64,000 bases of DNA from Alteromonas sp. BMJM2 (GTDB lineage Bacteria > Pseudomonadota > Gammaproteobacteria > Enterobacterales > Alteromonadaceae), in assembly GCF_027257845.1 (NCBI RefSeq), contig NZ_JAPVOT010000011.1, positions 1 through 64,000 of the forward strand, read 5' to 3'. The translations under genes were made by a program, and so were the position numbers. Shown in pieces: positions 16,425 to 24,621 of the stretch (its first letter is position 1; the number at the start of each line of letters is the position of its first letter). The notes under the pieces were generated by a model. It did not search any database and had not been told where the DNA came from. It saw only the letters and a program-made list of their open reading frames with translations.

Positions 16425-18149
16425 TTACTGCCTTTTCATTTGGTCAGCCAGGGTAGCCATTAGTTCATCGCCCGTAATCTCGCCGTCACGCACCCATACC
16501 TGAACACCTTTAGCCGCCACGGTACTTAAGAGCGAACCGCCCTCTTGTATCTGCTGGCTCTTACCGCTTAACTGCTCCTGCCATTGTCCTTTTTGCATGA
16601 ACTGCGACACATTGAACGAGGCAGGTTTATTGGCTTTGTTCAATAACACCAGCGCGGTTTGCTGATTTTCTTTATCTTGTAACACGCGATAGAACACCGC
16701 TTTGTGCCCTTTTAACTCAACATTTAACTGAAGCCCACGCTGCAAGGCTGGCGTTGCCTTTCTTACGTTAGCAATATCGCTAAGCGCTTGCTGAATCGGA
16801 CTGGCCTTTGCACTGTCGATACGCTCTTGCCCTAGATAATTGCGATTACCGGCATGCTCTGCGGTGCCGCGCATAAAGCCAATTTCAGACCCCATGTATA
16901 CAACCGGAATGCCTCTTACCGTAAATAGCCAGTTATGAGCATTGATAAACCCATCGTCTGTAGCATTCATGCGGGCCATGTCATGATTATCGTAAAACGT
17001 CGTTAAATCATACACGTTTCCATAAGGCCCATGGGTAAGGTGCAATACCTCTTTCATATCGGCAAAATCACTTTCCAGAGGCTTTTCAAACACTGACAAC
17101 ATGGCTTTTTGCATAGGGAAGTCGAGTACGCTGATGTTGCCGTTTTTATCTAGCGTGTGCTGCGCAATATTATTTGCCTCGTAATCGAAGCTTTCTCCGA
17201 ACATGAAAAAGTCAGGATTTTCTTTACGAACACGGTCGGACATTTCTCGCCAGAACGCATGAGGCACATGGCGAATAGTGTCTATTCGAAACGCATCAGC
17301 GCCCTGAGAAATCCAATAGAGATAACTGTTGATCAGGTAATCTCTTACGGCTGGATTTTCGTCATCTAAGTTAGAAAGCTTTACTAAGTCTGGATAGTTG
17401 TGAAAAAAGGCATGCAGAGGATTATTGTTAGGATCTAAATCCTCAGGCGCTAAATTTTGATGGTCTGCCACCAAAAGCCCGTTTTTGTCGTATAGCTCAC
17501 CGAATCCCGGTAAATCATCAGTCATGGTGAAACTGGGTGAACCATGATTGGCCACAATATCGAACACCGACTTTAAACCCTGCTTCCGCATTTGCGCGGT
17601 ATATTGCTTAACGGTTAGGTCTTCACTCACCAAATGCTCGTCGGGTTGATAAAAATTCGACGCCCAATATCCGTGATAGCCAGCTTTGCCGCCGTCTTTA
17701 AATGCGCCTCCATAGGTAATTTGTTCATCGCCGTTAAATGCATAATCAGGGTTGTCGTGTACCGGTGTCATCCACACTGCGGTAAAGCCCATCTCGGTAA
17801 TATAGTCAGCGTTTTGTAAAATACCTTTTAAGTCACCGCCCATATAGCCTACGTAGGCTGTTTTACCCTCAGGCCCCTCTAGTGGAAGCCTCCAAGTAGG
17901 ATAGTCACCACCTTGATTTTCAAAATTATTCGACTTGTCACCATCAACGAATCTATCGGTCACCACGAAATAGATAGCTTCGCTTGCAAAGGGCGTGGTT
18001 GTGCCCACTATCGTTTGATTATTCAGTGATTCAGCGTTAGATCGGCGGTCATTAACGTCTGCCTTGTTTGTGGCGTTATTCGAGTTTGTGCAGGCCGCTG
18101 TTAAAATTGTCGCCATGGCCACCGCGATTGCTGTGCGTTTAGACACCAT
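16425..18149 (-). CDS. GH13 alpha-amylase lipoprotein
   Basis: A 574-residue alpha-amylase-family (GH13) enzyme. The lipobox (LTAAC, Cys20) indicates export and lipidation. The TIM barrel shows SVFDIVANHG (region I), DAFRIDTIRHVP (region II, Asp nucleophile), FMFGESFDY (region III, Glu acid/base) and YDNHDMAR (region IV, Asp). The C-terminal ~100 residues form the usual beta domain. It likely hydrolyses maltodextrins at the cell surface or in the periplasm. The ATG lies one base beyond the stop of the upstream MFS transporter with GGGAG eight bases before it, so the two genes form an operon under the operator at 19918. Start: MVSKRTAIAVAMA. Confidence 0.93.
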   Translation of the reverse strand: MVSKRTAIAVAMATILTAACTNSNNATNKADVNDRRSNAESLNNQTIVGTTTPFASEAIYFVVTDRFVDGDKSNNFENQGGDYPTWRLPLEGPEGKTAYVGYMGGDLKGILQNADYITEMGFTAVWMTPVHDNPDYAFNGDEQITYGGAFKDGGKAGYHGYWASNFYQPDEHLVSEDLTVKQYTAQMRKQGLKSVFDIVANHGSPSFTMTDDLPGFGELYDKNGLLVADHQNLAPEDLDPNNNPLHAFFHNYPDLVKLSNLDDENPAVRDYLINSYLYWISQGADAFRIDTIRHVPHAFWREMSDRVRKENPDFFMFGESFDYEANNIAQHTLDKNGNISVLDFPMQKAMLSVFEKPLESDFADMKEVLHLTHGPYGNVYDLTTFYDNHDMARMNATDDGFINAHNWLFTVRGIPVVYMGSEIGFMRGTAEHAGNRNYLGQERIDSAKASPIQQALSDIANVRKATPALQRGLQLNVELKGHKAVFYRVLQDKENQQTALVLLNKANKPASFNVSQFMQKGQWQEQLSGKSQQIQEGGSLLSTVAAKGVQVWVRDGEITGDELMATLADQMKRQ

Positions 18150-18150
18150 C

Positions 18151-19647
18151 TTAAATCACTCCCTTCTCTTCAACAATTTCGCTGGTATCAGCCTCTTTCA
18201 CAAAAAATACTGCTATAGCACCAATCACCATGGACACACCTGCAACCACAATGATGTATTTAGCGTCGTTATCGAATACGCTACTTAAGATCCAACCTGC
18301 TGTTAGGCCTGATACAATTTGTGGTGCCGCGACGGTAAAGTTAAATATCCCCATGTACACCCCTGTTTTATCCGCAGGGAGTGCACCTGCCAACATAGCG
18401 TATGGCATTGCAAGAATAGCGGCCCACGCAATACCCACGCCAATCATCGGTATGAGTAATTTTACGGCGCCAAGAGGTACGGTAACCTCTGTGATGAGAA
18501 GGTTGACATTGACCATTGTTAAATCTTGGAAGAATAAAAAGCTTACATAACTCAGCCCGCCCAATGCCAACGCGCCAGCATAAATAGTTTTACGACCGAA
18601 TTTGTCTGCTAGCTTGGCAAGAAAGATAGAAAAAATAGCGGCAAACACAGAATAAGCGGCAAATAAAATACCCACCCAGTCGCCGGCGGCACCTTTGGCC
18701 ATAATGATAGCCTCAGGAACCATAGGTGCAGCTGCGATAAATGCAGGGTCAAACCATTGCTTATCTACGTTCCATATATGTTGGGTAATAGCGGGCGTGG
18801 TGTATACCCACATGATAAAGAGTGCAAACCATGAGAAAAATTGTACAACCGCTAATTGCTTCATGGCTTTAGGCATAGTTGCCACTAACGCAAAGAACTC
18901 TTTTAAGCGCTGTGCTAGTGGTGCCTTTTTTTCTTTTTTCTCTGCGTTAAGAGTAGCACCCTGTTCAGGACTTAACCCTTTATATCGACTGTAATCTTCA
19001 GGCGAATATTCTTTCGTTCTAAACACGGTCCAAATAACGGTACCTAACAACACTGAAGCACCGATATAGAATGCCCACATTACCGAAGATGCAACCTCCC
19101 CCATTTGCGCCGTGTTCTCTAAGCCCACAACGTTGGTGAGTACAAAGGGAAGAATAGAGCCAATAACGGCACCGATATTAATAAGAAGAGACTGAATAGA
19201 ATAGCCCACATTGCGCTGCGATGGCGGCACCATGTCTGAAACTAATGAGCGAAACGGCTGAAAGCACACATTAAACGAGGCATCCATGAGCGCAACCATG
19301 AGCGCCCCCATTACCATTGGCGCTAAAAACGCCACAAAAATAGGCGCATTAGGTAGCAATATCATACCCACAACGGCAGCCACGGCACCAGCTAAAATAA
19401 ACGGTCTTCTGCGACCCAGTCTATTCCACGTTCTGTCCGACGCAGAACCCACGATAGGTTGCACGATTAAGCCCATAATTGGGGCGACAAGCCAAAACAA
19501 TGACAAAGAGTGAAGATCGGCGCCCAGATCTGAAAGAATACGGCTTACATTTGCGTTTTGCAGGGCAAAGCCAAATTGAACGCCAAGAAAGCCAAAACTG
19601 ACATTCCAAATTTGCCAAAATGAGAGGCGGGGTTGAGTTGCTTGCAT
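18151..19647 (-). CDS. MFS sugar transporter (probable maltose/maltodextrin uptake)
   Basis: A 498-residue major facilitator with about 12 hydrophobic segments. The motif SDRTWNRLGRRRPFILAG after the second helix and DKFGRKTIYAG after helix 8 are typical of the GPH/SLC45-like MFS sugar transporters that in Caulobacter, Xanthomonas and marine Alteromonadales import maltose, sucrose or glucose released outside by amylases. It is the first gene of a two-gene operon with the alpha-amylase. The operator-like site at 19918-19931 lies about 270 bp upstream. The substrate is inferred from this context. Confidence 0.88.
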   Translation of the reverse strand: MQATQPRLSFWQIWNVSFGFLGVQFGFALQNANVSRILSDLGADLHSLSLFWLVAPIMGLIVQPIVGSASDRTWNRLGRRRPFILAGAVAAVVGMILLPNAPIFVAFLAPMVMGALMVALMDASFNVCFQPFRSLVSDMVPPSQRNVGYSIQSLLINIGAVIGSILPFVLTNVVGLENTAQMGEVASSVMWAFYIGASVLLGTVIWTVFRTKEYSPEDYSRYKGLSPEQGATLNAEKKEKKAPLAQRLKEFFALVATMPKAMKQLAVVQFFSWFALFIMWVYTTPAITQHIWNVDKQWFDPAFIAAAPMVPEAIIMAKGAAGDWVGILFAAYSVFAAIFSIFLAKLADKFGRKTIYAGALALGGLSYVSFLFFQDLTMVNVNLLITEVTVPLGAVKLLIPMIGVGIAWAAILAMPYAMLAGALPADKTGVYMGIFNFTVAAPQIVSGLTAGWILSSVFDNDAKYIIVVAGVSMVIGAIAVFFVKEADTSEIVEEKGVI

Positions 19648-20113
19648 AATTAGCTCTATTTATTGTTTTTAAATTAATTTACAACGAATACCGTTGCAGA
19701 CATTGGTGGCAACGTTAAGGTGTCGTCAACGCCAAACGGTTTTATCGCTTAGGCGAGTCGCCTGCGCGTATTTTGATAGCATGGTGGAATAATGTGCAAA
19801 GGAAGATCTAAGAAAATTTAAAACTGGAGACCTCACTACAACCACCTCATGTTAAAAAGACGTTAAGTAAAAAACGAAAGAAGATAGTACCTGTGTAACA
19901 CTGAGATACCAATTCACTGCATACGTATTCAATACCTCGGAACTAGGGCCTGTAAACAAAAAAACCACTTGGCTTGCGTAATTCAAACAAAGTGGCTTTT
20001 ATTAGACGTGGCTTGTACCGGGGGCTGCTATAAAGGGCGTCTAACGAAGCTGCTTATCAAGCTCTCGCCTGGGCTCTTAATAAAAGTCACGAAAAAGACA
20101 ATGCTATTAACTC
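19648..20113. other. intergenic region upstream of the MFS-amylase operon
   Basis: This 466-bp gap contains the operator copy at 19918-19931 and a weak hairpin pairing CCACTT (about 19963) with AAGTGG (about 19990) that could terminate the second amylase transcript. The + strand frame at 19969-20181 overlaps the amylase and does not look like a protein. I see no gene here. Confidence 0.4.
19918..19931. promoter_or_regulatory. LacI-type operator, copy 1 (MFS-amylase operon)
   Basis: TGCATACGTATTCA, a near-palindrome centred on ATACGTAT, is identical to sites at 22249, 27076 and 32281. It lies about 270 bp upstream of the transporter start. Binding by the regulator at 15311 is inferred. Confidence 0.8.
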
Positions 20114-22183
20114 TTATAATTCAAAAACCAGCGTCTCTAGGCCCTCAAGCGAAACTGATGTCATCACATTGCCATCTGTAGCGTCTAATGCGAGTTGCTT
20201 TTCACCCACCAATGGCTTGAGCAATGCCGGTATTTCTGTACTTAAAAATAAGGAGGTGGGAATAATGAGCGGCATATTTTTTAAGGGCTGTTCTGAGAAA
20301 TTAGTAATAACAATAAACCCTTCATCTTGTGTTCGCCTTGCAAACGCAAACTGTTGCTCACTATAACTATAACTATTTCTTGGCAGGCTTTGAGAGGTGC
20401 GTTTATTTGAGTTACGGCTATTTGAGTTTTGCACTTGTGAAGACAAGCTATTGTTCTGAGCATTGCTTAAGTTGATGTCGTGCAAACTGATGAAATCCCC
20501 ATTCACCGCGCCATGGTTGGCAGCAATTCCCATAATAGACTCATAGAAACTGCGCAAGGACTTCTCCTGCTGTGTGGATGCACCGCCATCAAACTTTCCA
20601 TCGTTCATAAAACGCTGATGGGCAGGCACGCCGGCATAATCAAAAATAGTGGTCCGGGTAGGATCACCAAACCCCATGTCCTCACTTCCGTCTTCACCCA
20701 CATCTTGACCAAAGTAAAGTAGCGTTGGAGAGCTGCTAATCAGCGCACTCACCGCCAGTGCTGGCTTACCCTTCTCTGCACTACCTGCAAAATCCTCACT
20801 GGCAATACGTTGTTCGTCGTGGTTTTCGAGAAAGTGAAGCATATGAGGGGCAATATCAGAGATTTGAGTGTGAACAGCTACGAGATCACTCACCTTCCCC
20901 GAGCCTTGCATAATGGTCTTTAGCGTATCGTAAAATCCAACTTTATCGTACAGATAGTCCATTTTGCCTAGGTGTATATAATCTCGGTATTTGGACGGTT
21001 GATAGACCTCTGCCAATAAAAACGCGTCAGGCGAACGTTGTTTAATACTGCTGTTTAAAAATGACCAAAATTCCACGGGCACCATCTCTGCCATGTCGTA
21101 GCGAAAACCGTCGACACCTTTATCTAACCAATAATGAGCAATGCTCTGAAACTTATACCAAGAATCAGGTAGAGATTTGTCTTTCCAAAAGTCTACATGT
21201 TCGCTGAACGACTTGTTAGCGTACTCTGAAGGTAAGACAGGAAAGTCATAGGTGCCGTCAGGTTTCACACCGTAGTTTATTTTGACGGTTTCATACCAGT
21301 CGTTGATATCGGGCTTAGCAGCCCTTGCTCCGTTTCCGGTCCATTTTGCTGGAAATTCTTTAAATTCACCATCCGCTAAAGGATGTTCGTCCCCGCCAAG
21401 AGTTTCATAGCCTTGTGCGGTAGGTACTTCAAATGCTTTATCTACAACATAGTAAAAATTGTTGTCTCTTGCATACACCACGGAGGTATCGTCGCTGTGT
21501 CCGAAGTTGGCTTGCCCCTCTGGCAATGACAACGATTGATAGCTTCGCGCAACATGATTTGGAACGATATCAATAATCACCTTCATGCCATTTTCATGGG
21601 TACGCTTTATGAGAGCTTCAAATTCTTCCAATCTGTTTGCTGGGTTTAGCGCGAGGTCAGGATTTACGTTGTAGTAATCTTTTACTGCGTAGGGCGAACC
21701 TGCACGGCCTTTTACTACATCTGGGTCGTCGTGGGATATTCCATAGTCGCTATAATCGTTGATAACAGCGTGATGGGGCACACCTGTATACCACACATGG
21801 CTAGTGCCTAGGGCTTTAATACTAGTAAGTGCCGCATCGTTAATATCGGCAAACTTACCCACACCATTATCTTCGATGCTTCCCCATGGAATATTTGCCG
21901 TATCGGTATTTCCATAGAGGCGAGTGAATAGTTGGTATACCACCGGCTTACCCTGCACTGATGGCAGTTTTTTAGTGGAAGTCGCTTTAGTAGAGAGTTC
22001 GCTAGCAGAAGACTCTTTAATAGAAAGAGACTGTCCGTTTTCGGGAGAAATTAACCCCTTAGATTGTTGACTACTCATTGTATCGTTGTCTGAACAGGCA
22101 ATAAGACCTGAGGCCACAATAGCAACAACAATCGGTTTTCGAAACGAAGGAATAGAAAATGAGAGCATATTTTTGACTGGCAT
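20114..22183 (-). CDS. GH13 alpha-amylase-family lipoprotein, second copy
   Basis: A GH13 enzyme of about 690 residues. Lipobox LIAC precedes a Ser/Thr-rich linker (residues about 35-85). Catalytic blocks are VIIDIVPNHVA (region I), VDGFRYDMAEMVP (Asp nucleophile), AFLLAEVYQPS (Glu acid/base) and LHFLENHDEQR (Asp). A Ser/Asn-rich insert (residues about 600-620) precedes the C-terminal beta domain. The frame is open to 22216, but starts at 22183 (MPVKNMLSFS) or 22168 give a normal lipoprotein signal; I chose 22183. It differs clearly from the 574-residue amylase and probably handles different maltodextrins. It has its own operator at 22249-22262. Confidence 0.9.
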   Translation of the reverse strand: MPVKNMLSFSIPSFRKPIVVAIVASGLIACSDNDTMSSQQSKGLISPENGQSLSIKESSASELSTKATSTKKLPSVQGKPVVYQLFTRLYGNTDTANIPWGSIEDNGVGKFADINDAALTSIKALGTSHVWYTGVPHHAVINDYSDYGISHDDPDVVKGRAGSPYAVKDYYNVNPDLALNPANRLEEFEALIKRTHENGMKVIIDIVPNHVARSYQSLSLPEGQANFGHSDDTSVVYARDNNFYYVVDKAFEVPTAQGYETLGGDEHPLADGEFKEFPAKWTGNGARAAKPDINDWYETVKINYGVKPDGTYDFPVLPSEYANKSFSEHVDFWKDKSLPDSWYKFQSIAHYWLDKGVDGFRYDMAEMVPVEFWSFLNSSIKQRSPDAFLLAEVYQPSKYRDYIHLGKMDYLYDKVGFYDTLKTIMQGSGKVSDLVAVHTQISDIAPHMLHFLENHDEQRIASEDFAGSAEKGKPALAVSALISSSPTLLYFGQDVGEDGSEDMGFGDPTRTTIFDYAGVPAHQRFMNDGKFDGGASTQQEKSLRSFYESIMGIAANHGAVNGDFISLHDINLSNAQNNSLSSQVQNSNSRNSNKRTSQSLPRNSYSYSEQQFAFARRTQDEGFIVITNFSEQPLKNMPLIIPTSLFLSTEIPALLKPLVGEKQLALDATDGNVMTSVSLEGLETLVFEL

Positions 22184-22248
22184 CGTATTGATTACTTCAA
22201 TTTTTATGAATGCCAATAGGATACGCGTTAACGTATTGTTAAAAAATA

Positions 22249-22262
22249 TGCATACGTATTCA
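22249..22262. promoter_or_regulatory. LacI-type operator, copy 2 (second amylase)
   Basis: TGCATACGTATTCA, identical to the other three copies, lies in the 63-96 bp between the second amylase and the acyltransferase stop, at core-promoter distance from the amylase start. A partly related sequence, ATACGCGTTAACGTAT, follows at 22221-22236. Confidence 0.8.
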
Positions 22263-22279
22263 ACCGAAAAAAACTGAAG

Positions 22280-23230
22280 TTATGCTGCTGCTGATACCCT
22301 AACCTCTGGCGTTTCCGCAAACGAAACGTTAGCAGTAGTGGTCGTAGCACCAATCCTCATTTCGTTCAAACTAGGTTGAATACACTGATGAACCTCTTGT
22401 TGAAATCGCTTTAGAGTACTTGAGAGCTCATTGACTAACGTCGTTGGAGAAAGACGGTAAGGCACGCGCTGACCTTTAAAGCTGATAGCTTCACCAACTT
22501 CATTAAAGTGAATACCAAATGCCTTCATTCGTCTCGCCAACTTCGGCTCCATCAGTACGTAGGCGTGAGACATATCTAAGTGCAAACAAACACTAGTCGC
22601 CATTAAATAGAGCGCGATTGATAAATAGGGCAATTGCTCAATATTGAATTTTACATTGCTGTCATTTTTAAGCTTAGCAAGCTTTTCCGTTGGTAATACT
22701 TTTGTTTTAAACTGTTTAACGCGAAATTCTCTGGGCACTGCGAGCCGCGAAATTTCACATACACCGTCTGATAACAAGTTAGAGGGTAGTAGTGACGGAC
22801 ACGAGAATGCGTCTGAAAACTTGTCCTCTAAGGGCAATGCTCCGTTATCTTTATGAGGTAACACTAACCGTATTGTGCCCGCACACTCCCCCGTAGAAAG
22901 ATGCTTGATGTAGCAATTAACCGACCTTTCATCATACTTATCTACTTCGAGTGCAGAGGCCCTAGTCTGCTCGAACTTCATCTCTTCACAGTAAACTTTG
23001 TGACGAGTTTTAAAGCTCACGTCCTTATCTTTCTCATCATTAGCAACGACAAGTTGGTAGCGACTGAAAAAGAAGCGAACAATTTCCTCATCAAGCGGAG
23101 GCTGCTTCGCAAAAAGGTTTGAGAGTACTGTCGGTACGGAGCTGAGTTTGCGAGAAACCGCACGGTTCAAATTACCTATCGCTTTTATTTTTTTTATTGT
23201 TTTTATTGTTTTTATTGTTTTTATAATCAC
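22280..23230 (-). CDS. PEP-CTERM/exosortase system-associated acyltransferase
   Basis: A 316-residue GNAT-like acyltransferase related to autoinducer synthases. The block SRYQLVVANDEKDKDVSFKTRHKVYCEEMKF (split across residues about 53-85) and CAGTIRLVLPHKDNGALPLEDKF match the exosortase/PEP-CTERM-associated acyltransferase family, whose precise reaction is not established. No exosortase or PEP-CTERM substrate gene is visible in the window. The start is GTG with GGGAG seven bases upstream. The N-terminus (IIKTIKTIKTIKKIKAIG) is encoded by a 9-bp tandem repeat and extends about 45 residues beyond the usual family start. It sits between the second amylase and an RNA methyltransferase gene, on the same strand. 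Confidence 0.82.
   Translation of the reverse strand: MIIKTIKTIKTIKKIKAIGNLNRAVSRKLSSVPTVLSNLFAKQPPLDEEIVRFFFSRYQLVVANDEKDKDVSFKTRHKVYCEEMKFEQTRASALEVDKYDERSVNCYIKHLSTGECAGTIRLVLPHKDNGALPLEDKFSDAFSCPSLLPSNLLSDGVCEISRLAVPREFRVKQFKTKVLPTEKLAKLKNDSNVKFNIEQLPYLSIALYLMATSVCLHLDMSHAYVLMEPKLARRMKAFGIHFNEVGEAISFKGQRVPYRLSPTTLVNELSSTLKRFQQEVHQCIQPSLNEMRIGATTTTANVSFAETPEVRVSAAA
23183..23222. repeat. 9-bp tandem repeat in the 5' end of the acyltransferase gene
   Basis: TTTTATTGT is repeated three times exactly (23192-23218), with partial or degenerate copies on both sides. Because the unit is nine bases, gain or loss changes the protein by three residues (IKT) without a frameshift. Confidence 0.8.
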
Positions 23231-23295
23231 AGTAAAACTCCCACGTTCTTATTATTGTTTGGGTAAACATCTCAGTTCAGTTGACACACCAACAA

Positions 23296-23802
23296 TTAAA
23301 CCTTTGTTGAGTTATTCGTGTCCCTACTGCTCCGTATCAGCGCATCTCCTCGCACAAACTCTGACTTTGACATCCTGTCGTATAGCACTACGTTAGCTGT
23401 AGCCGCCAAATTCATGCATGAGAAAGTTGGAATGTACACAACGTGATCACACCAACTAAGAACATCGCTTGATACACTGCCATCTTCAGGTCCAAAAATG
23501 TAAAACGCATTTTCTGGGTGTTCGAAGTGCGGTAACGGAACAGCCCCTTCTACTAACTCTATGCAAACTACTTCTGCACCTTTAGGCACGACATCTTGTA
23601 AATTATCCACGCCAACGGTGGGAATAATCTTGTGAAACGCTTTAGTGTCTGCGTTAAATTCTTTTGCAAGCCTGTATCGCTGGCCAGTGTAAAAAACCGA
23701 GGATACGCCGTAACAACCAGCAGCTCGCAAAATTGAGGCAACATTTACTGGGTTCTTTGGATTTATCAAACCTAGCGATGCCGTTTGCTTATTCAAATGC
23801 AT
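23296..23802 (-). CDS. SpoU/TrmH-family RNA 2'-O-methyltransferase
   Basis: A 168-residue SPOUT-class methyltransferase. Motif 1 is NPVNVASILRAAGCYGV (N..N.xxx.R), motif 2 FYIFGPEDGSVSSDVL and motif 3 VYIPTFSCMNLAATANVVLYD, in which the bound SAM is gripped by the trefoil knot. It lacks an N-terminal substrate domain, like TrmL-sized proteins, but motif details differ from TrmL and the RNA target is unknown. It is followed on the same strand by the acyltransferase gene after 65 bp. Confidence 0.82.
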   Translation of the reverse strand: MHLNKQTASLGLINPKNPVNVASILRAAGCYGVSSVFYTGQRYRLAKEFNADTKAFHKIIPTVGVDNLQDVVPKGAEVVCIELVEGAVPLPHFEHPENAFYIFGPEDGSVSSDVLSWCDHVVYIPTFSCMNLAATANVVLYDRMSKSEFVRGDALIRSSRDTNNSTKV

Positions 23803-24621
23803 ACCTAAAACTTTGTAAATTTTACAATTATCTAGATATTGCCATTAATTTCGTGGTCATACCACAAGCAATTTAAGAAAATTAGACTAAGGTATAAAGC
23901 GAAAAGCTTGACAGATTAGCAAGTCTAAACTTTATACATGCGCTGCCGCTGACAGCGGCGACCTCTTACAAACCTGCCCCAAGCGCTTATAGACCGCGAC
24001 CTTCAGCCACTTTTACTATCCGGCCAATGGTATAAATTAGCGTTTAAAAACATATTATTAATTAGATGATTTGAATGTTTTTGATTTTAGTCCTGTTGAG
24101 CAAAAAGCGGTCCAAAAAGTGCGAAAAATTTACAATGACGGCCTGTATATTCTGCTCGGATGCATAATCTTTTGATAATATAACGGCTTAGGAGACATGT
24201 TCGTTAATTCAGGTAGAACATACCTAATATAAAATGAGGCTTGATTAGACATCTATGTCGTTAAACATGAAAATTTCGAAAGAAAGACAGTTATTGTGTA
24301 TGACATTGGCTACGGTATAGGTCCAATTATTGTGCGCAAGAGCACCGCCGCACCAGTTTGACGCGCGTGATTAGGCTAGAGCAAAGTGATGTATCCATAT
24401 AGATACGCTGCTAACTTCCTCAATCCTGCATTGATGCAAAATTAATAAAAAAGCCTAGTATTTAGGAAATGTTCACACGTGTTTTAGGCCAAAGCTGAGT
24501 GTGAAAACGTGCGTTGAGTTGACTTTTGAAAATGACAAAAAGTGAGATAAAAAACTGCAGTGTCACCGACACTGCAGTTTTTGGTTTGCTGTAGTAAACG
24601 TACGCTGAGCGTGTTAAGAAT
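23803..24621. other. 819-bp stretch without a supported gene
   Basis: No frame longer than about 40 codons looks protein-like. A GC hairpin (CGCTGCCGCTGACAGCGGCG, 23941-23960) and the strong terminator at 24548-24583 are the only structures seen. The + strand reading around 24252-24360 gives about 38 coding-like codons (YDIGYGIGPIIVRK) without a start, possibly gene debris. Confidence 0.4.
24548..24583. terminator. intrinsic terminator downstream of the pullulanase remnant
   Basis: AAAAAACTGCAGTGTC, short loop and GACACTGCAGTTTTT form a long perfect stem with A/T tracts, 39 bp after the stop of the - strand pullulanase fragment. Confidence 0.88.

Noticed and set aside
19969..20181. + strand frame overlapping the end of the second amylase
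   Set aside because: Antisense to a confident gene over part of its length and without family features.
24252..24362. Roughly 38 coding-like codons (YDIGYGIGPIIVRK) on the + strand
   Set aside because: No start codon or binding site, and no family recognised; chance or unidentifiable debris.
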